A stretch of DNA of 64,000 nt from Bog-756 sp963776225. GTDB lineage: Bacteria > Actinomycetota > Acidimicrobiia > Acidimicrobiales > RAAP-2. Of this stretch, positions 8,350 to 16,832 are shown one piece after another. The notes under the pieces were generated by a model. The model made no database searches and was not told where the DNA came from. It saw only the letters and a program-made list of their open reading frames with translations. Numbering within the stretch: the stretch's first letter is position 1; each line of letters begins with the position of its first letter. The stretch covers positions 186,001 through 250,000 of the forward strand of contig CAVZLL010000002.1 in assembly GCA_963776225.1 (NCBI GenBank), read 5' to 3'. The position numbers were made by a program, and so were the translations under genes.

Positions 8350-9888
8350 ATGGCCGCCCCCGCACTCCAGAAGGCCGGGGCGGCGGCCCGGGAGCGGGCC
8401 CTGGCGGTGCTGCTCGGGGACTCGCTCGAACCGATCGTGGACCTCGTCGCATGGTCCCCGACCAGCGGTACGTACGAGGTCGCCTCCTGCCACGGACACC
8501 TGCGCTTCCGCCGGCACCACCAGGCGACCGCGTCGAGCGGTCGGCCGGTCTGGGCCTTCGAGAGCGAGCTCCTGAACGGGGAGAACCCGATCGCACGCCA
8601 GGACCCCGGCCACCTCGGCAGCCTCGCCGAGGAACGGCTCACACCGCACCCGACCCGGCGCGGGAATTCCTATCCGCACGCGTTCGAGCACCTGGCGCAG
8701 CTGTTCGACCATCCCTCGGCGCCCGACCTGGTGGTGCAGCACTCGGCCGCCCACTTCTGGGGGGAGCAGGGCGGGCACCTCGGTGAGCACGGCTCCCTCG
8801 GTGTGCTCCAGGCCCGGGCGCCCTTCATCGCGGCCGGCGCCGGGGTCCGGCCGGCGGGGCTGATCGGCGGGAGCTGCCGCCTGGTCGACGTGGCTCCCAC
8901 GGTCCTCGAACTGCTGGGATGTCCCGCACCACCGGGTGCGCCGCCCGGGGCCAGACTGCTCCGCCAGGACGGCGAGGTCCTGCACGACCTGATCACCCGC
9001 CCGGGCGCGGCCGGCCACGTCGTCGCCATGCTGCTCGACGGGACCAACCCCAACGTCCTCTACGAGATGGCCGGGAGCGGCGACGCGCCCGCCGTCGGCC
9101 GGCTCATGGAGGCGGGGGCGACCTACCGCCACGGTGCGATCGCCTCCCTCCCCACGGTCACCCTCGCCAACCACACCGGCATCCTGACCGGGACCCACCC
9201 CGGCCACCACGGCATCCTGCACAACGCCTGGATCGACCGGCTGACCGGGAACCAGGTCGTGACCAACTCGCCCTCGACCTGGGCCACCGCGATGACCTGG
9301 CTGAACGGGTCGGTCGAGACGGTCCACCACGCGGTGCACCGATCGAAGCCCGGGTCGGCATCGATCTCGATCAACGAGCCCTGCGACTCCGGGGCCGACT
9401 ACTCGATCTTCGACCTCATCCGCCGCGGGGAGCAGATCGACCGCCCGCCGCCCGCCGAGACGCTCCCCGACGCCACCGAGCGGTTCGTGCGGCCGAGCAA
9501 GGACTACCGCTGGTCCTCGCTCGTCGACCACACCGCGGTCGAACAGTTCTGCGGGATCTGGGGCGGCCGGTACCGCGGGCACACCTGGCCGACCCCGACG
9601 TTCACCTGGGTCAATTTCACGCTGACCGACGCGGCGTTCCACGAGGGTGGGCCGTACTCGGAGATCGCCGCCGCCTCGGTCCGCGACACGGACGCCCGGA
9701 TCGGTCGCATCCTCGAGGCGGTCGAGCGCTCTGGCGCATGGGAGGAGACCGCCTTCGTCCTCGTCGCCGATCACGGCATGGAGCTGGCCGATCCGGGGGT
9801 GACCGGCGACTGGGACGAGGCGCTGGTGCGTTCGGGGATCGACGTCCGGGACGAGGGCTACGGATTCCTCTACCTCACCGACCGGTGA
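8350..9888 (+). CDS. Alkaline-phosphatase-superfamily phosphodiesterase, apparently circularly permuted
   Basis: 512 residues in one intact frame. The catalytic nucleotide pyrophosphatase core is in the C-terminal half: MLLDGTNPNVLYEMA (metal Asp), SLPTVTLANHTGILTG (nucleophile Thr region), and VLVADHGMELADPG close to the C-terminus. The N-terminal 205 residues contain SAAHFWGEQGGHLGEHGS, RAPFIAAGAGVRP and RLVDVAPTVLELLG, which in ordinary family members lie after the ADHG motif at the C-terminal end. The order therefore looks permuted. No signal peptide is obvious, so a cytoplasmic location is likely. It probably hydrolyses phosphodiester or pyrophosphate bonds of a nucleotide-like or lipid-linked substrate. 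Divergent from the primase-polymerase gene. Confidence 0.8.
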   Translation: MAAPALQKAGAAARERALAVLLGDSLEPIVDLVAWSPTSGTYEVASCHGHLRFRRHHQATASSGRPVWAFESELLNGENPIARQDPGHLGSLAEERLTPHPTRRGNSYPHAFEHLAQLFDHPSAPDLVVQHSAAHFWGEQGGHLGEHGSLGVLQARAPFIAAGAGVRPAGLIGGSCRLVDVAPTVLELLGCPAPPGAPPGARLLRQDGEVLHDLITRPGAAGHVVAMLLDGTNPNVLYEMAGSGDAPAVGRLMEAGATYRHGAIASLPTVTLANHTGILTGTHPGHHGILHNAWIDRLTGNQVVTNSPSTWATAMTWLNGSVETVHHAVHRSKPGSASISINEPCDSGADYSIFDLIRRGEQIDRPPPAETLPDATERFVRPSKDYRWSSLVDHTAVEQFCGIWGGRYRGHTWPTPTFTWVNFTLTDAAFHEGGPYSEIAAASVRDTDARIGRILEAVERSGAWEETAFVLVADHGMELADPGVTGDWDEALVRSGIDVRDEGYGFLYLTDR

Positions 9889-9906
9889 CGGCCGACGTGA
9901 CGCCGG

Positions 9907-10113
9907 CTACCAGGCCGCGCTGAGCTCGACCAGGGAGTCGAGATACTCGCGACGTCGGCATGCCTGGACGGTCACCCCTTCCATCGGTTCATCCGGCGCG
10001 ATCCTGAGCGCAGGGCTGGAGTGGACACAGCAGGCCACCTGCCGTCTCTCGATGCTGAGCACTCTCACAGCACGCGGCGGGCACCCGGTGCGGTCGCAGG
10101 ACCCCGGTGCCAA
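9907..10113 (-). CDS. Putative small Cys-containing protein
   Basis: 68 residues if started at the TTG at 10113, which has GGGAGGA about 10 bases upstream. The product contains CDRTGCPPRAVRVLSIERR, ACCVHSS, and ends REYLDSLVELSAAW. Clean amphipathic composition and four cysteines suggest a small zinc-binding protein, but no family is recognised. It is convergent with the phosphodiesterase gene, 18 bp away. Weakly supported; it could be spurious. Confidence 0.35.
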   Translation of the reverse strand: MAPGSCDRTGCPPRAVRVLSIERRQVACCVHSSPALRIAPDEPMEGVTVQACRRREYLDSLVELSAAW

Positions 10114-10220
10114 CGGTGGTACGTTCCTCCCGCTGCCGGGCCCGTTGTAGCAGAGGTTTCCGCCAACCGATGTTCCGGGTCCGGCGGCACTCACGCCGGA
10201 CCGGGGGCGAAACGACGAAC

Positions 10221-10326
10221 GGCCTGATACCGCCGTTCCGGAGGCGGCACCAGGCCTGTTCGGCGGGATCCCGCCAGCTTGGCAACCATCATGGGCGACG
10301 ATCCGTGCCGATGCAACACGTGTTGC
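10221..10326. other. Structured convergent intergenic region with three hairpins or palindromes
   Basis: Three inverted repeats in 106 bp: a 14-bp stem with two mismatches (10221-10234 with 10243-10256, 8-base loop), the perfect palindrome GGCGGGATCCCGCC (10262-10275) and the perfect palindrome GCAACACGTGTTGC (10313-10326). They lie beyond the ends of the phosphodiesterase and ABC permease genes, so bidirectional termination is the simplest role. No U-tract is present. Confidence 0.5.
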
Positions 10327-10374
10327 GGAATCAGGTTGCCGGAACGCGTCCGGGTCGCCGTCCGCAGTGGGCGG

Positions 10375-11562
10375 TCAGGCGTCCCTGGTCACCATCCGCC
10401 AGGCACCGAGCGCGGTCCACACCACCAGCCAGGCGACGATGACGCAGACAGCCGCGGTCCGCGATTCGGGCACCAGCAACCGGGCGCCCCCCGGTCCCCC
10501 TCCACCGCCTCCACCCCCGAACGGGAGCGGGAGGCCGCCCGGTTCGATATGGGACATGGCGAGTCCCACGATGCCCCGCTGGGCGTTGATCAGGTGGCTG
10601 ATCACGTTGCGGCTGAGGACCGGGGTGAGGATCAGTTCGAGCACGATGAGGAGGATCACCGGGACCGTCCGCTGTCCCATGAGCGAGGCCAGCCCGAGTC
10701 CGACCACGAACCCGATGGTCGCCTCGAGGGTGATCCACAGGCCCGAGTCGACCATCAGCGAGACGGAGGGCACCAGGAAATTGCTCCGGTAGTCCGAGTA
10801 GTCCTGGTTGGCGATCGTGACCGCCGCGGCACTGGCCTGCGCCGGGGTCGCCGGAGCGGGGGCACCGGCACCCCCGGGGCCCTTCACGATCTGCCCGCCC
10901 GGCCCACCCTGCGGCCCGCTGCCACAGGGCACGTTGACGTTGATGTTGTCGGATGGGAAATTGCAGATGACCTGGTCGGCGTGCGCGGCCGCCCAGCTGT
11001 CCAGGGCCGGCTGCGAGAGCCCTTCGGGCATGGTGACCCCGTCGTAGTCGAGCTGGGTCGGGGCGGCGAACACGCAGACGGCGCAGACGATGGTGAACCC
11101 GACCGCGACGATCGGGATCACGATGGCCAGTCCCGCCGGGATCCGCGCCAGGTACAGCGCGAGCCGGGAGCGGCCGGTGATGACCAGGTGGCGGAACATC
11201 CCCTCGGTGAGGTCGACCGACCCGGCGGTGGACCCCACGGCGGCGGCCACGATGAATCCGAGGATGAACAGGACACCGGCGACCAGTCCGGTGAAGATGC
11301 TGTAGCCGCCGGCCGGTCCGTAGGATTTCGGCGCGAATGCGTGCGCGAGCAGCCGGACCACGAGGAAGACGGTGGGGAGCCCGATGTTGACCGCGAGGAG
11401 GGCGATCATGAGCCCGCGTCGCTTCCGGAGCTCCATGAACCGGGTCGCGATCATCCCGCCCGTCGGGATCCAGGACCCGCGGCGATCGGGCGACCGGACT
11501 GCAGGACCCGGCGAGGGGACCGGTGCCGGTGGTGCGGTCCCCACCTCCGGGGTCGTGGTCAC
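10375..11562 (-). CDS. ABC transporter permease with long periplasmic/extracellular insert
   Basis: 395 residues from a GTG overlapping the ATPase stop by 4 bp. Features an N-terminal Pro-rich cytoplasmic tail, a hydrophobic helix (LMIALLAVNIGLPTVFLVV), further helices at GLVAGVLFILGFIVAAAVG and LAIVIPIVAVGFTIVCAVCVF, then a roughly 110-residue polar insert rich in Gly, Pro and Ala, three more helices and a Gly-rich stretch before the last membrane segment. This ABC2-like topology fits the exporter partner of the adjacent ATPase. The Gly- and Ala-rich soluble insert is probably extracytoplasmic. Substrate unknown; multidrug or lipid export is typical for such pairs. Confidence 0.85.
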   Translation of the reverse strand: MTTTPEVGTAPPAPVPSPGPAVRSPDRRGSWIPTGGMIATRFMELRKRRGLMIALLAVNIGLPTVFLVVRLLAHAFAPKSYGPAGGYSIFTGLVAGVLFILGFIVAAAVGSTAGSVDLTEGMFRHLVITGRSRLALYLARIPAGLAIVIPIVAVGFTIVCAVCVFAAPTQLDYDGVTMPEGLSQPALDSWAAAHADQVICNFPSDNINVNVPCGSGPQGGPGGQIVKGPGGAGAPAPATPAQASAAAVTIANQDYSDYRSNFLVPSVSLMVDSGLWITLEATIGFVVGLGLASLMGQRTVPVILLIVLELILTPVLSRNVISHLINAQRGIVGLAMSHIEPGGLPLPFGGGGGGGGPGGARLLVPESRTAAVCVIVAWLVVWTALGAWRMVTRDA

Positions 11563-12533
11563 TCCTCCCCCAGACGGCTGGTGACCTGCAGGAACCAGGA
11601 CTCGAGCGACGCGTGGATCTGTTGCAACCGGTAGACGGCGATCCCGCCCTCGACCAGCACCCGATTGACCTCCGCGATGAGCGATCGCTCCGTGCCGTCG
11701 GGCAGCACGATGGCGAGCCCGAGCTGGGTGACCTCCGCTCGTGCTCCGACGGCCGTCCGCTCGAGGAGCTGGCGGGCCCGGTCCGGCTCCGAACACTCGA
11801 TCTCGAGCGATGACGACGTTCCGGCGAGCAGCTCGGAGATGGGTCCCTGCCGGATGACCTTGCCCCGGTCGACGATGGCGACCGCGTCGCAGGTCCGCTC
11901 CACCTCGTCGAGCAGGTGCGAGGAGAGCACGACGGTACGGCCCTCCGCGACCAAGGCGAGGATCATGTCCCGCATGTCCTGCATCCCGGCCGGGTCGAGA
12001 CCGTTCATCGGCTCGTCCAGGATGAGCAGCTGGGGGTCACCGATCAGGCAGGCGGCGACCCCGAGGCGCTGGCGCATGCCCATCGAGTACTTGGACACCC
12101 GGTCGTCGGCGCGGTGCAGGATGCCGACCCGCTCGAGCGCGGGACCGATCCGCTGCTTCGCTTCGGGCTCGCGGGCGGCAGCCAGGATCTGGAGGTTCTG
12201 CCTCCCGCTCAGGTGACCGTGGAACCGCGGCTCGTCGACGATCGCACCGACCCGGGCCAGGGCCACGTCGCGATGCCTCGGGACCGAATATCCGAGCAGG
12301 GACATCGTGCCGGCGTCGGCATGGGTGAGCCCGAGCAGCACGCGGATGAGAGTGGTCTTCCCCGCCCCGTTGGGACCGAGGTAGCCGAACGCCGAGCCCC
12401 GGGGGACCCGGAGCTCCACGCCGTCGACCGCGACGTTCTCCTTGAAGCGCTTGGTGAGCCCATGGGTCTCGACCGCCCAGTGGCTCTCCGCCGCCTGCCG
12501 CTCGGATCCGTCGGGGAGTGTCGTCGCGCTCAT
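11559..12533 (-). CDS. ABC transporter ATP-binding protein (DrrA/CcmA-type)
   Basis: 324 residues. Walker A GPNGAGKTTL at about 53-62, Q-loop/hinge region GAIVDEPRFHGHLSGRQN, signature YSMGMRQRLG, Walker B LLILDEPMNGLD and the H-loop SSHLLDE are all present. The C-terminal 100 residues after the nucleotide-binding domain (SSSLEIECSEPDRARQLL onward) form the extension usual in DrrA-type exporters. It is translated with the downstream permease through a 4-bp overlap. Likely supplies energy for export of a hydrophobic compound. Confidence 0.95.
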   Translation of the reverse strand: MSATTLPDGSERQAAESHWAVETHGLTKRFKENVAVDGVELRVPRGSAFGYLGPNGAGKTTLIRVLLGLTHADAGTMSLLGYSVPRHRDVALARVGAIVDEPRFHGHLSGRQNLQILAAAREPEAKQRIGPALERVGILHRADDRVSKYSMGMRQRLGVAACLIGDPQLLILDEPMNGLDPAGMQDMRDMILALVAEGRTVVLSSHLLDEVERTCDAVAIVDRGKVIRQGPISELLAGTSSSLEIECSEPDRARQLLERTAVGARAEVTQLGLAIVLPDGTERSLIAEVNRVLVEGGIAVYRLQQIHASLESWFLQVTSRLGEE

Positions 12534-12581
12534 CTGCCGCCCTCACCGTGCCACGGGGAAACCAAGAGCGGGTCGACTAGA

Positions 12582-12597
12582 ATACCGGGTATAATAT
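12582..12597. promoter_or_regulatory. AT-rich palindrome, possible ABC promoter/operator
   Basis: ATACC-G-GGTAT palindrome at 12582-12592 flows into TATAATAT at 12590-12597, in an otherwise very GC-rich 205-bp gap (12534-12738). It lies 50-65 bp upstream of the ABC ATPase start. On the minus strand TATTAT matches a -10 box in five of six bases. No regulator gene is adjacent; nothing else is seen in this gap. Confidence 0.4.
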
Positions 12598-12738
12598 CCA
12601 GGTCCACACCCGCGGTCAAGACCCACGCGGGCAGGCTCGCATGCTACCGCCCGCATGGCCGAGCAGGAGGTCGCGGGCTCGAGGAACCGGGGCGGGTCGC
12701 AGACCGGTGGCGGACGACGGAACGGCCCGCTCGACCGA

Positions 12739-13470
12739 CTACGAGAAGCGGGACGGATCCCAGCGCACCAGCGACTCGAACCCGGCGGCCAGGAGAAGCC
12801 GCGACGGCGCGTCCCCCCAGATCCGGTCGACGAGGGGCGCCAAGCGCTCCGAGACCGCGGCCGGCTCGTCGTCCAGGTAGCAGAGCGCCACCCGGAGCTT
12901 GCCCTCGCTGAACAGGTGGTAGCGGAACGACGCGCTGGTCGCGAAGGTCCACACGCCGGCGACCCCGGGCACCGAGAGCAGCTCCGGGACGATCTCGACG
13001 TGGATCCGTTGCACGAACCGGTCCTGGTCCGTTGCGTCCGGTTCGTCCACGATGAGGTAGACGCCCCGGTGGGGGCGGAAGGGGACCACCTCGGGCGAGA
13101 CGAGGACCCGGGAAGCGGCATGGGCCTCGAGCAGCCGGAGTCCGCCACGGTACTGGGACGGCAGCGAGTACGGGAACCGCCCGAGGTCGGCGAGATGCCC
13201 TCCGAGCGCGAAGAAGTCGTCGACCGTCCGGCCGAGCGGGTCGCCCATCAGGTAGCAGACCACGTGCTCGACGAGCGACCAATCGTCGATCTCGGCCGCC
13301 CGGGTCGCCCGGCAGGCCGGCGTGGACGCCCACCGCTGCCCGAGCACGAGCCCCGGCAGCTGGTACTGCTCGGGCATGTGGTCCATCTGGTGCCACTCGA
13401 GGTACGGCCCGTCGTCACCGGTCGCCGACCGGTGCGAGAGCGAGAAGAACCCCGCCTCGACCCGGTTCAC
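12739..13470 (-). CDS. EthD-like protein of unknown function
   Basis: 243 residues starting at GTG (VNRVEAGFFSL), which overlaps the stop of the upstream LLM oxidoreductase gene by 4 bp, so the two are translationally coupled. YLEWHQMDHMPEQYQLPG near residue 25 resembles the conserved WH/DHxP region of EthD or ABM-type alpha+beta barrels, and a second half (HVEIVPELLSVPGVAGVWTF) may be another copy of the fold. Coupling to an F420-type oxidoreductase suggests a shared pathway acting on a hydrophobic ketone, aromatic or lipid substrate. No catalytic assignment possible. Confidence 0.7.
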   Translation of the reverse strand: MNRVEAGFFSLSHRSATGDDGPYLEWHQMDHMPEQYQLPGLVLGQRWASTPACRATRAAEIDDWSLVEHVVCYLMGDPLGRTVDDFFALGGHLADLGRFPYSLPSQYRGGLRLLEAHAASRVLVSPEVVPFRPHRGVYLIVDEPDATDQDRFVQRIHVEIVPELLSVPGVAGVWTFATSASFRYHLFSEGKLRVALCYLDDEPAAVSERLAPLVDRIWGDAPSRLLLAAGFESLVRWDPSRFS

Positions 13471-14447
13471 CGGGACCTCACGCCGACCTCGCCCCGACCC
13501 GGCGCATCGATCGCCGCCATCTCGCCCACCAGCTCGACCATCGCACCCAGCTGCTCGAGGTAGTGCGCGCGGGAGCGGTGGACGAACCCGAGCTGCAGGT
13601 CGGTCGCCCCGGCCCCGATCAGGCGGTCGACCACCTTCCTCGCACCGGCCGGGTCCGAGAGCGGGTCGAGCGGCCGGCCGTTGCGCAACACGACCTCGAG
13701 CGGTCTCGTCCGTGCCGCCCAGGCCGCCGTGGTCCTGGCGTGCTCGATCATGGCCGCGACGTCGGCGGCCCGGACCGCGAAGGGCACCCATCCGTCCCCG
13801 AGCTCGACCGCGCGTCGCAGGGAGCGGCCGGTGCGGCCGCCGATCCACAGCGGGACCGCGGACTGGCGGGCACAGGGGTCCACCACCACGTCCGAATACC
13901 GGTAGAACGGTCCCTCGTAGCTCGGCCGGTTGGTCGAGAGCGACGCCCGCAGCGCCGACAGCGCGTCGTCGGCGCGGGCACCCCTGCCCTCGAAGTCGAC
14001 GCCGAGCAGGTCGAACTCCTCCTCGAGCGACCCGACCCCGAGACCGAGGATCAGCCGGCCGGACGAGACCTGGTCGAGCGTGCCGTACCGCTTGGCGATC
14101 TCGAGCGGGTGGTGGTACGCGAGCACCAGGACATTGGTGGCCAGGCGGATCCTCGAGGTCACCGCGGCCAGGTACCCGAAGGTGGCGAGGGGATCCCAGT
14201 AGCGGCTCCCCCGCGTCGCGGCCACCCCGGTCGGGACCGCCACATGCTCGCTGCAGGTCAGATGGGAGTACCCGAGCGACTCGGCGGTCCGTGCGACGAG
14301 GGCGACGTCCCCGATGTCGCCCTCGACCTCCCAGGGTGCGTGCCATCCGGGAAGGAGGGTCAGCACCGGCGTCGTGATCCCCAATCGGAGCGGGAGCCCG
14401 GCGCGTCCGGCTGCCGCCGGATTGTGGTGTTCGCCCTCGGCGACCAC
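13467..14447 (-). CDS. LLM-class (luciferase-like) F420-dependent oxidoreductase
   Basis: 326 residues. Recognisable TIM-barrel motifs: SEHVAVP, WDPLATFGYLAAVTSRIRLATNVLVL, HHPLEIAKRYGTLDQVSSGRLILGLGVGS, GGRTGRSLRRAVELGDGWVP. These match actinobacterial F420-dependent LLM enzymes; FMN use cannot be excluded. The start is a GTG directly preceded by GAAGGAGGGACC, and the whole leader segment is duplicated just upstream (14448-14490). It heads an operon with the EthD-like gene and is divergent from the FAD desaturase-like gene, suggesting common regulation. Confidence 0.92.
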   Translation of the reverse strand: MVAEGEHHNPAAAGRAGLPLRLGITTPVLTLLPGWHAPWEVEGDIGDVALVARTAESLGYSHLTCSEHVAVPTGVAATRGSRYWDPLATFGYLAAVTSRIRLATNVLVLAYHHPLEIAKRYGTLDQVSSGRLILGLGVGSLEEEFDLLGVDFEGRGARADDALSALRASLSTNRPSYEGPFYRYSDVVVDPCARQSAVPLWIGGRTGRSLRRAVELGDGWVPFAVRAADVAAMIEHARTTAAWAARTRPLEVVLRNGRPLDPLSDPAGARKVVDRLIGAGATDLQLGFVHRSRAHYLEQLGAMVELVGEMAAIDAPGRGEVGVRSR

Positions 14448-14490
14448 GGTCCCTCCTTCGGGTGGTCGGCGGTCCCTCCTCCGGGTGGTC
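14448..14490 (-). repeat. Duplicated ribosome-binding segment
   Basis: Two 20-bp direct repeats (14448-14467 and 14471-14490) differing at one base, each holding a purine-rich Shine-Dalgarno-like core on the minus strand (GAAGGAGGG and GGAGGAGGG). The proximal copy abuts the GTG start of the LLM gene. The rest of the 110-bp divergent gap shows no further element. Confidence 0.85.
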
Positions 14491-14557
14491 CGCTCGATCG
14501 GGACGAAGCTATCACCGGACGCCTCCCCGCCCCGGGGCCTGCACTACGGTGACGTCG

Positions 14558-16123
14558 ATGTCGGACTACGACGCAATCGTGATCGGTGCCGGCCACAACG
14601 GTCTCACCGCGGCGGCGGTGATGGCGCGGGGCGGGATGCGGGTCCTCTGCCTGGAGAAGAACCACTTCATCGGGGGCATGGCGACGACCACCGAACTGAC
14701 CCGGGGCTACCGCTTCGAGCTGGCCGGATCGATCCAGTTCCCCATCCCACGCGAGATCTTCGACGAGCTGGACCTTGCGTCCTGCCCCATCTACGAGCCC
14801 GAGGTGCAGTCCGCCAGCATCGGTGCACCCGGCAAACCCCCGATCCTCCTCTACAGCGACCCCGAGCGGCTCCTCGAGCACCTCAACGAGACGCTCGGGC
14901 TCGAGGCGGTCCTCGGTATGGCCGAGGTCGCGGCCTGGGCGGAGGCACCGGCACGGGCCATCGGACGGTTCGAGGTGCGCAGGCCGCCGCGTTCGCTCGA
15001 CGAGATGTGGGCGTGCGCCGCCAACGAGAAGGAACGGGAGGCGATCCGCACCGCGATGTTCGGCAGCGTGATGGACGTGGTCGACCGCTACCTCCCGGAT
15101 CGGGAGAAGCACGCCCAGGTCCGCAGCATGCTGGCGTTCCTGTCGGTCAACTCGACCTATCGCGGTCCGTACTCCGCGGGCAGCGCGCTCTGCCTGGCCT
15201 TCGCGCTGGCCTCGACCGGCGACGCGACCATGTCCAAGGTCCGGGGCGGGATCGGGACGATCTCCGATCACCTGCGAGGACTGTTCGAACAGCACGGCGG
15301 CGAGCTCCGCCGCCACGTGAAGGTCGCCGAGATCCGCCTCGACGCCGGACGGGTCACCGGGGTCGCGCTGTCCGACGGCGAGGTGGCGACTGCGCCGGTG
15401 GTGGTGTCCAACCTCGACCCGACGGCCACCTTCACCCAGCTGCTCGACCGGGACGGGCTGCCGGACGCCTTCGTCCGGCGGATCGACGCCATCGACCACC
15501 GGGCCGCCTACTTCCAGATCCACTTCGCACTCGACGGCCTCCCCGAGTACGCGGGGCGGTACCAGAGCCTCAACGAGGGTGACCTCCGCCACAACGTGAC
15601 CTTCTTCGGAACCGCCGAGCAGATGCAGCTCGACTTCGAGGGATGCGTCCGCGGTCTGGTGCCGCAGTCCCCTTCGTTCAACCTCTCGGTGCCCTCCCTC
15701 CGCGACAAGGAGCTGGCCCCCCCGGGCAAGCACGTCGCGAGCTGTTTCGGCTTCTACGCCCCGATCGGTGCCACCCACGCCCGGCAGGCGGCGTTGCGCG
15801 ACGAGATGGCCGGCCGCATCGTGGAGAAGATCACCGAGGCCGCGCCCAACTTCCCCGATGTGGTCGAGCGCCAGTTCAACTATCCCGCCTACGCCTACGA
15901 GCGGATGTTCGGGTGCACCGGCGGCGACTTCACCCACGGGCTCCTGCAACCGGAGTTCATGGGCCCGTTCCGGCCCGGCCCGCGCGGCTGGCCCGACAAC
16001 CCGGTGCCGATCGGTGGCCTGTATCTCTGCGGCGCGGGCTGCCACGGCGGTCCCGGAGTCACCTTCATCCCCGGATACAACTGTGGGCACGCCGTGCTCG
16101 ACGAGGCCGGCGCCCGGTCGTAG
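14558..16123 (+). CDS. Phytoene-desaturase-like FAD-dependent oxidoreductase
   Basis: 521 residues. N-terminal dinucleotide fold YDAIVIGAGHNGLTAAAVMARGG with GxGxxG, followed by LEKNHFIGGMATT. The C-terminal part has GLYLCGAGCHGGPGVTFIPGYN, the FAD-binding signature of carotenoid or retinol desaturase-like amine-oxidase-superfamily proteins. Length is typical (500-550). No carotenoid genes (crtB, crtE) are nearby, so the enzyme more likely acts on another lipid or isoprenoid together with the divergent LLM/EthD pair. The substrate is not assignable from the sequence. Confidence 0.9.
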   Translation: MSDYDAIVIGAGHNGLTAAAVMARGGMRVLCLEKNHFIGGMATTTELTRGYRFELAGSIQFPIPREIFDELDLASCPIYEPEVQSASIGAPGKPPILLYSDPERLLEHLNETLGLEAVLGMAEVAAWAEAPARAIGRFEVRRPPRSLDEMWACAANEKEREAIRTAMFGSVMDVVDRYLPDREKHAQVRSMLAFLSVNSTYRGPYSAGSALCLAFALASTGDATMSKVRGGIGTISDHLRGLFEQHGGELRRHVKVAEIRLDAGRVTGVALSDGEVATAPVVVSNLDPTATFTQLLDRDGLPDAFVRRIDAIDHRAAYFQIHFALDGLPEYAGRYQSLNEGDLRHNVTFFGTAEQMQLDFEGCVRGLVPQSPSFNLSVPSLRDKELAPPGKHVASCFGFYAPIGATHARQAALRDEMAGRIVEKITEAAPNFPDVVERQFNYPAYAYERMFGCTGGDFTHGLLQPEFMGPFRPGPRGWPDNPVPIGGLYLCGAGCHGGPGVTFIPGYNCGHAVLDEAGARS

Positions 16124-16190
16124 CCCGAGCCTCCCGTCGGGCGGTCTGCTCCACGGACGCCCGCCCGACCCGCGGGGTAATCTGCCGCAA

Positions 16191-16832
16191 GTGGTCAACC
16201 CTGCACCCGGCCCGGCCGGGATCCCGGCCGACACCACGACTCCGACCCCGGCGCCCCCAGCGGGACTGACCGGCGAACGCGTCTGGTGGGCGGCGGCCGG
16301 CATCGCCGGGATCGCGCTCCTCGGGTTCGTCGGCTTCATCGTCTCCCGTCCCCACCACCCGACGCCGGTCGCCGCTCCGGTGACGCCGGTCACCACCCTT
16401 GCCGTGGGCAGCGTCGCCCCGGGATTCGCCCTGCCCCGCCTCGGCGGCGGTCCGCCGGTCTCGCTGGTCGCGAGCGCCGGGACACCGACCGTGGTCAACT
16501 TCTTCGCCTCCTGGTGCCACGACTGCCAGAGCGAGCTCGCCAACGTCGCCACGCTGGCCCACCGGACCGCCGGCAGCGTGGACGTGATCGGGGTCGACTC
16601 CAACGACGCGCAAGGATCCGCCGCCCGGGTCCTGCTGGCCGGTGCCGGTGCCGACTACCCGGTCGGCGTCGACAGCCGGGCCGCGGTCGCCACCGCCTAC
16701 CGGCTCGCCGCCCTGCCGGTGACCTTCTTCCTCGACCGCCGGGACCGGGTCGTGCACGTCGCGCTGGGCAGCCAGACCCTCGCCTCCCTCACCCACTGGG
16801 CCGGCGTCCTCGCCGCGGGAGGTACCCGGTGA
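16191..16832 (+). CDS. Membrane-anchored TlpA/ResA-type thioredoxin
   Basis: 213 residues from a GTG. One N-terminal membrane anchor (VWWAAAGIAGIALLGFVGFIV), a Pro-rich linker, then a redoxin domain with FASWCHDCQSEL (CxxC at about residue 110), VIGVDSND and LPVTFFLDRRDRVV, the cis-Pro loop. The active site faces outside. It overlaps the following SCO gene by 4 bp. Neighbours indicate a role in keeping CoxB CuA-site cysteines or cytochrome c thiols reduced during oxidase assembly. Confidence 0.92.
   Translation: MVNPAPGPAGIPADTTTPTPAPPAGLTGERVWWAAAGIAGIALLGFVGFIVSRPHHPTPVAAPVTPVTTLAVGSVAPGFALPRLGGGPPVSLVASAGTPTVVNFFASWCHDCQSELANVATLAHRTAGSVDVIGVDSNDAQGSAARVLLAGAGADYPVGVDSRAAVATAYRLAALPVTFFLDRRDRVVHVALGSQTLASLTHWAGVLAAGGTR

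Noticed and set aside
10257..10330. SAM-IV riboswitch
   Set aside because: Shares only GGCAACC and a nearby stem; the conserved pairing pattern could not be built and no suitable gene is downstream.
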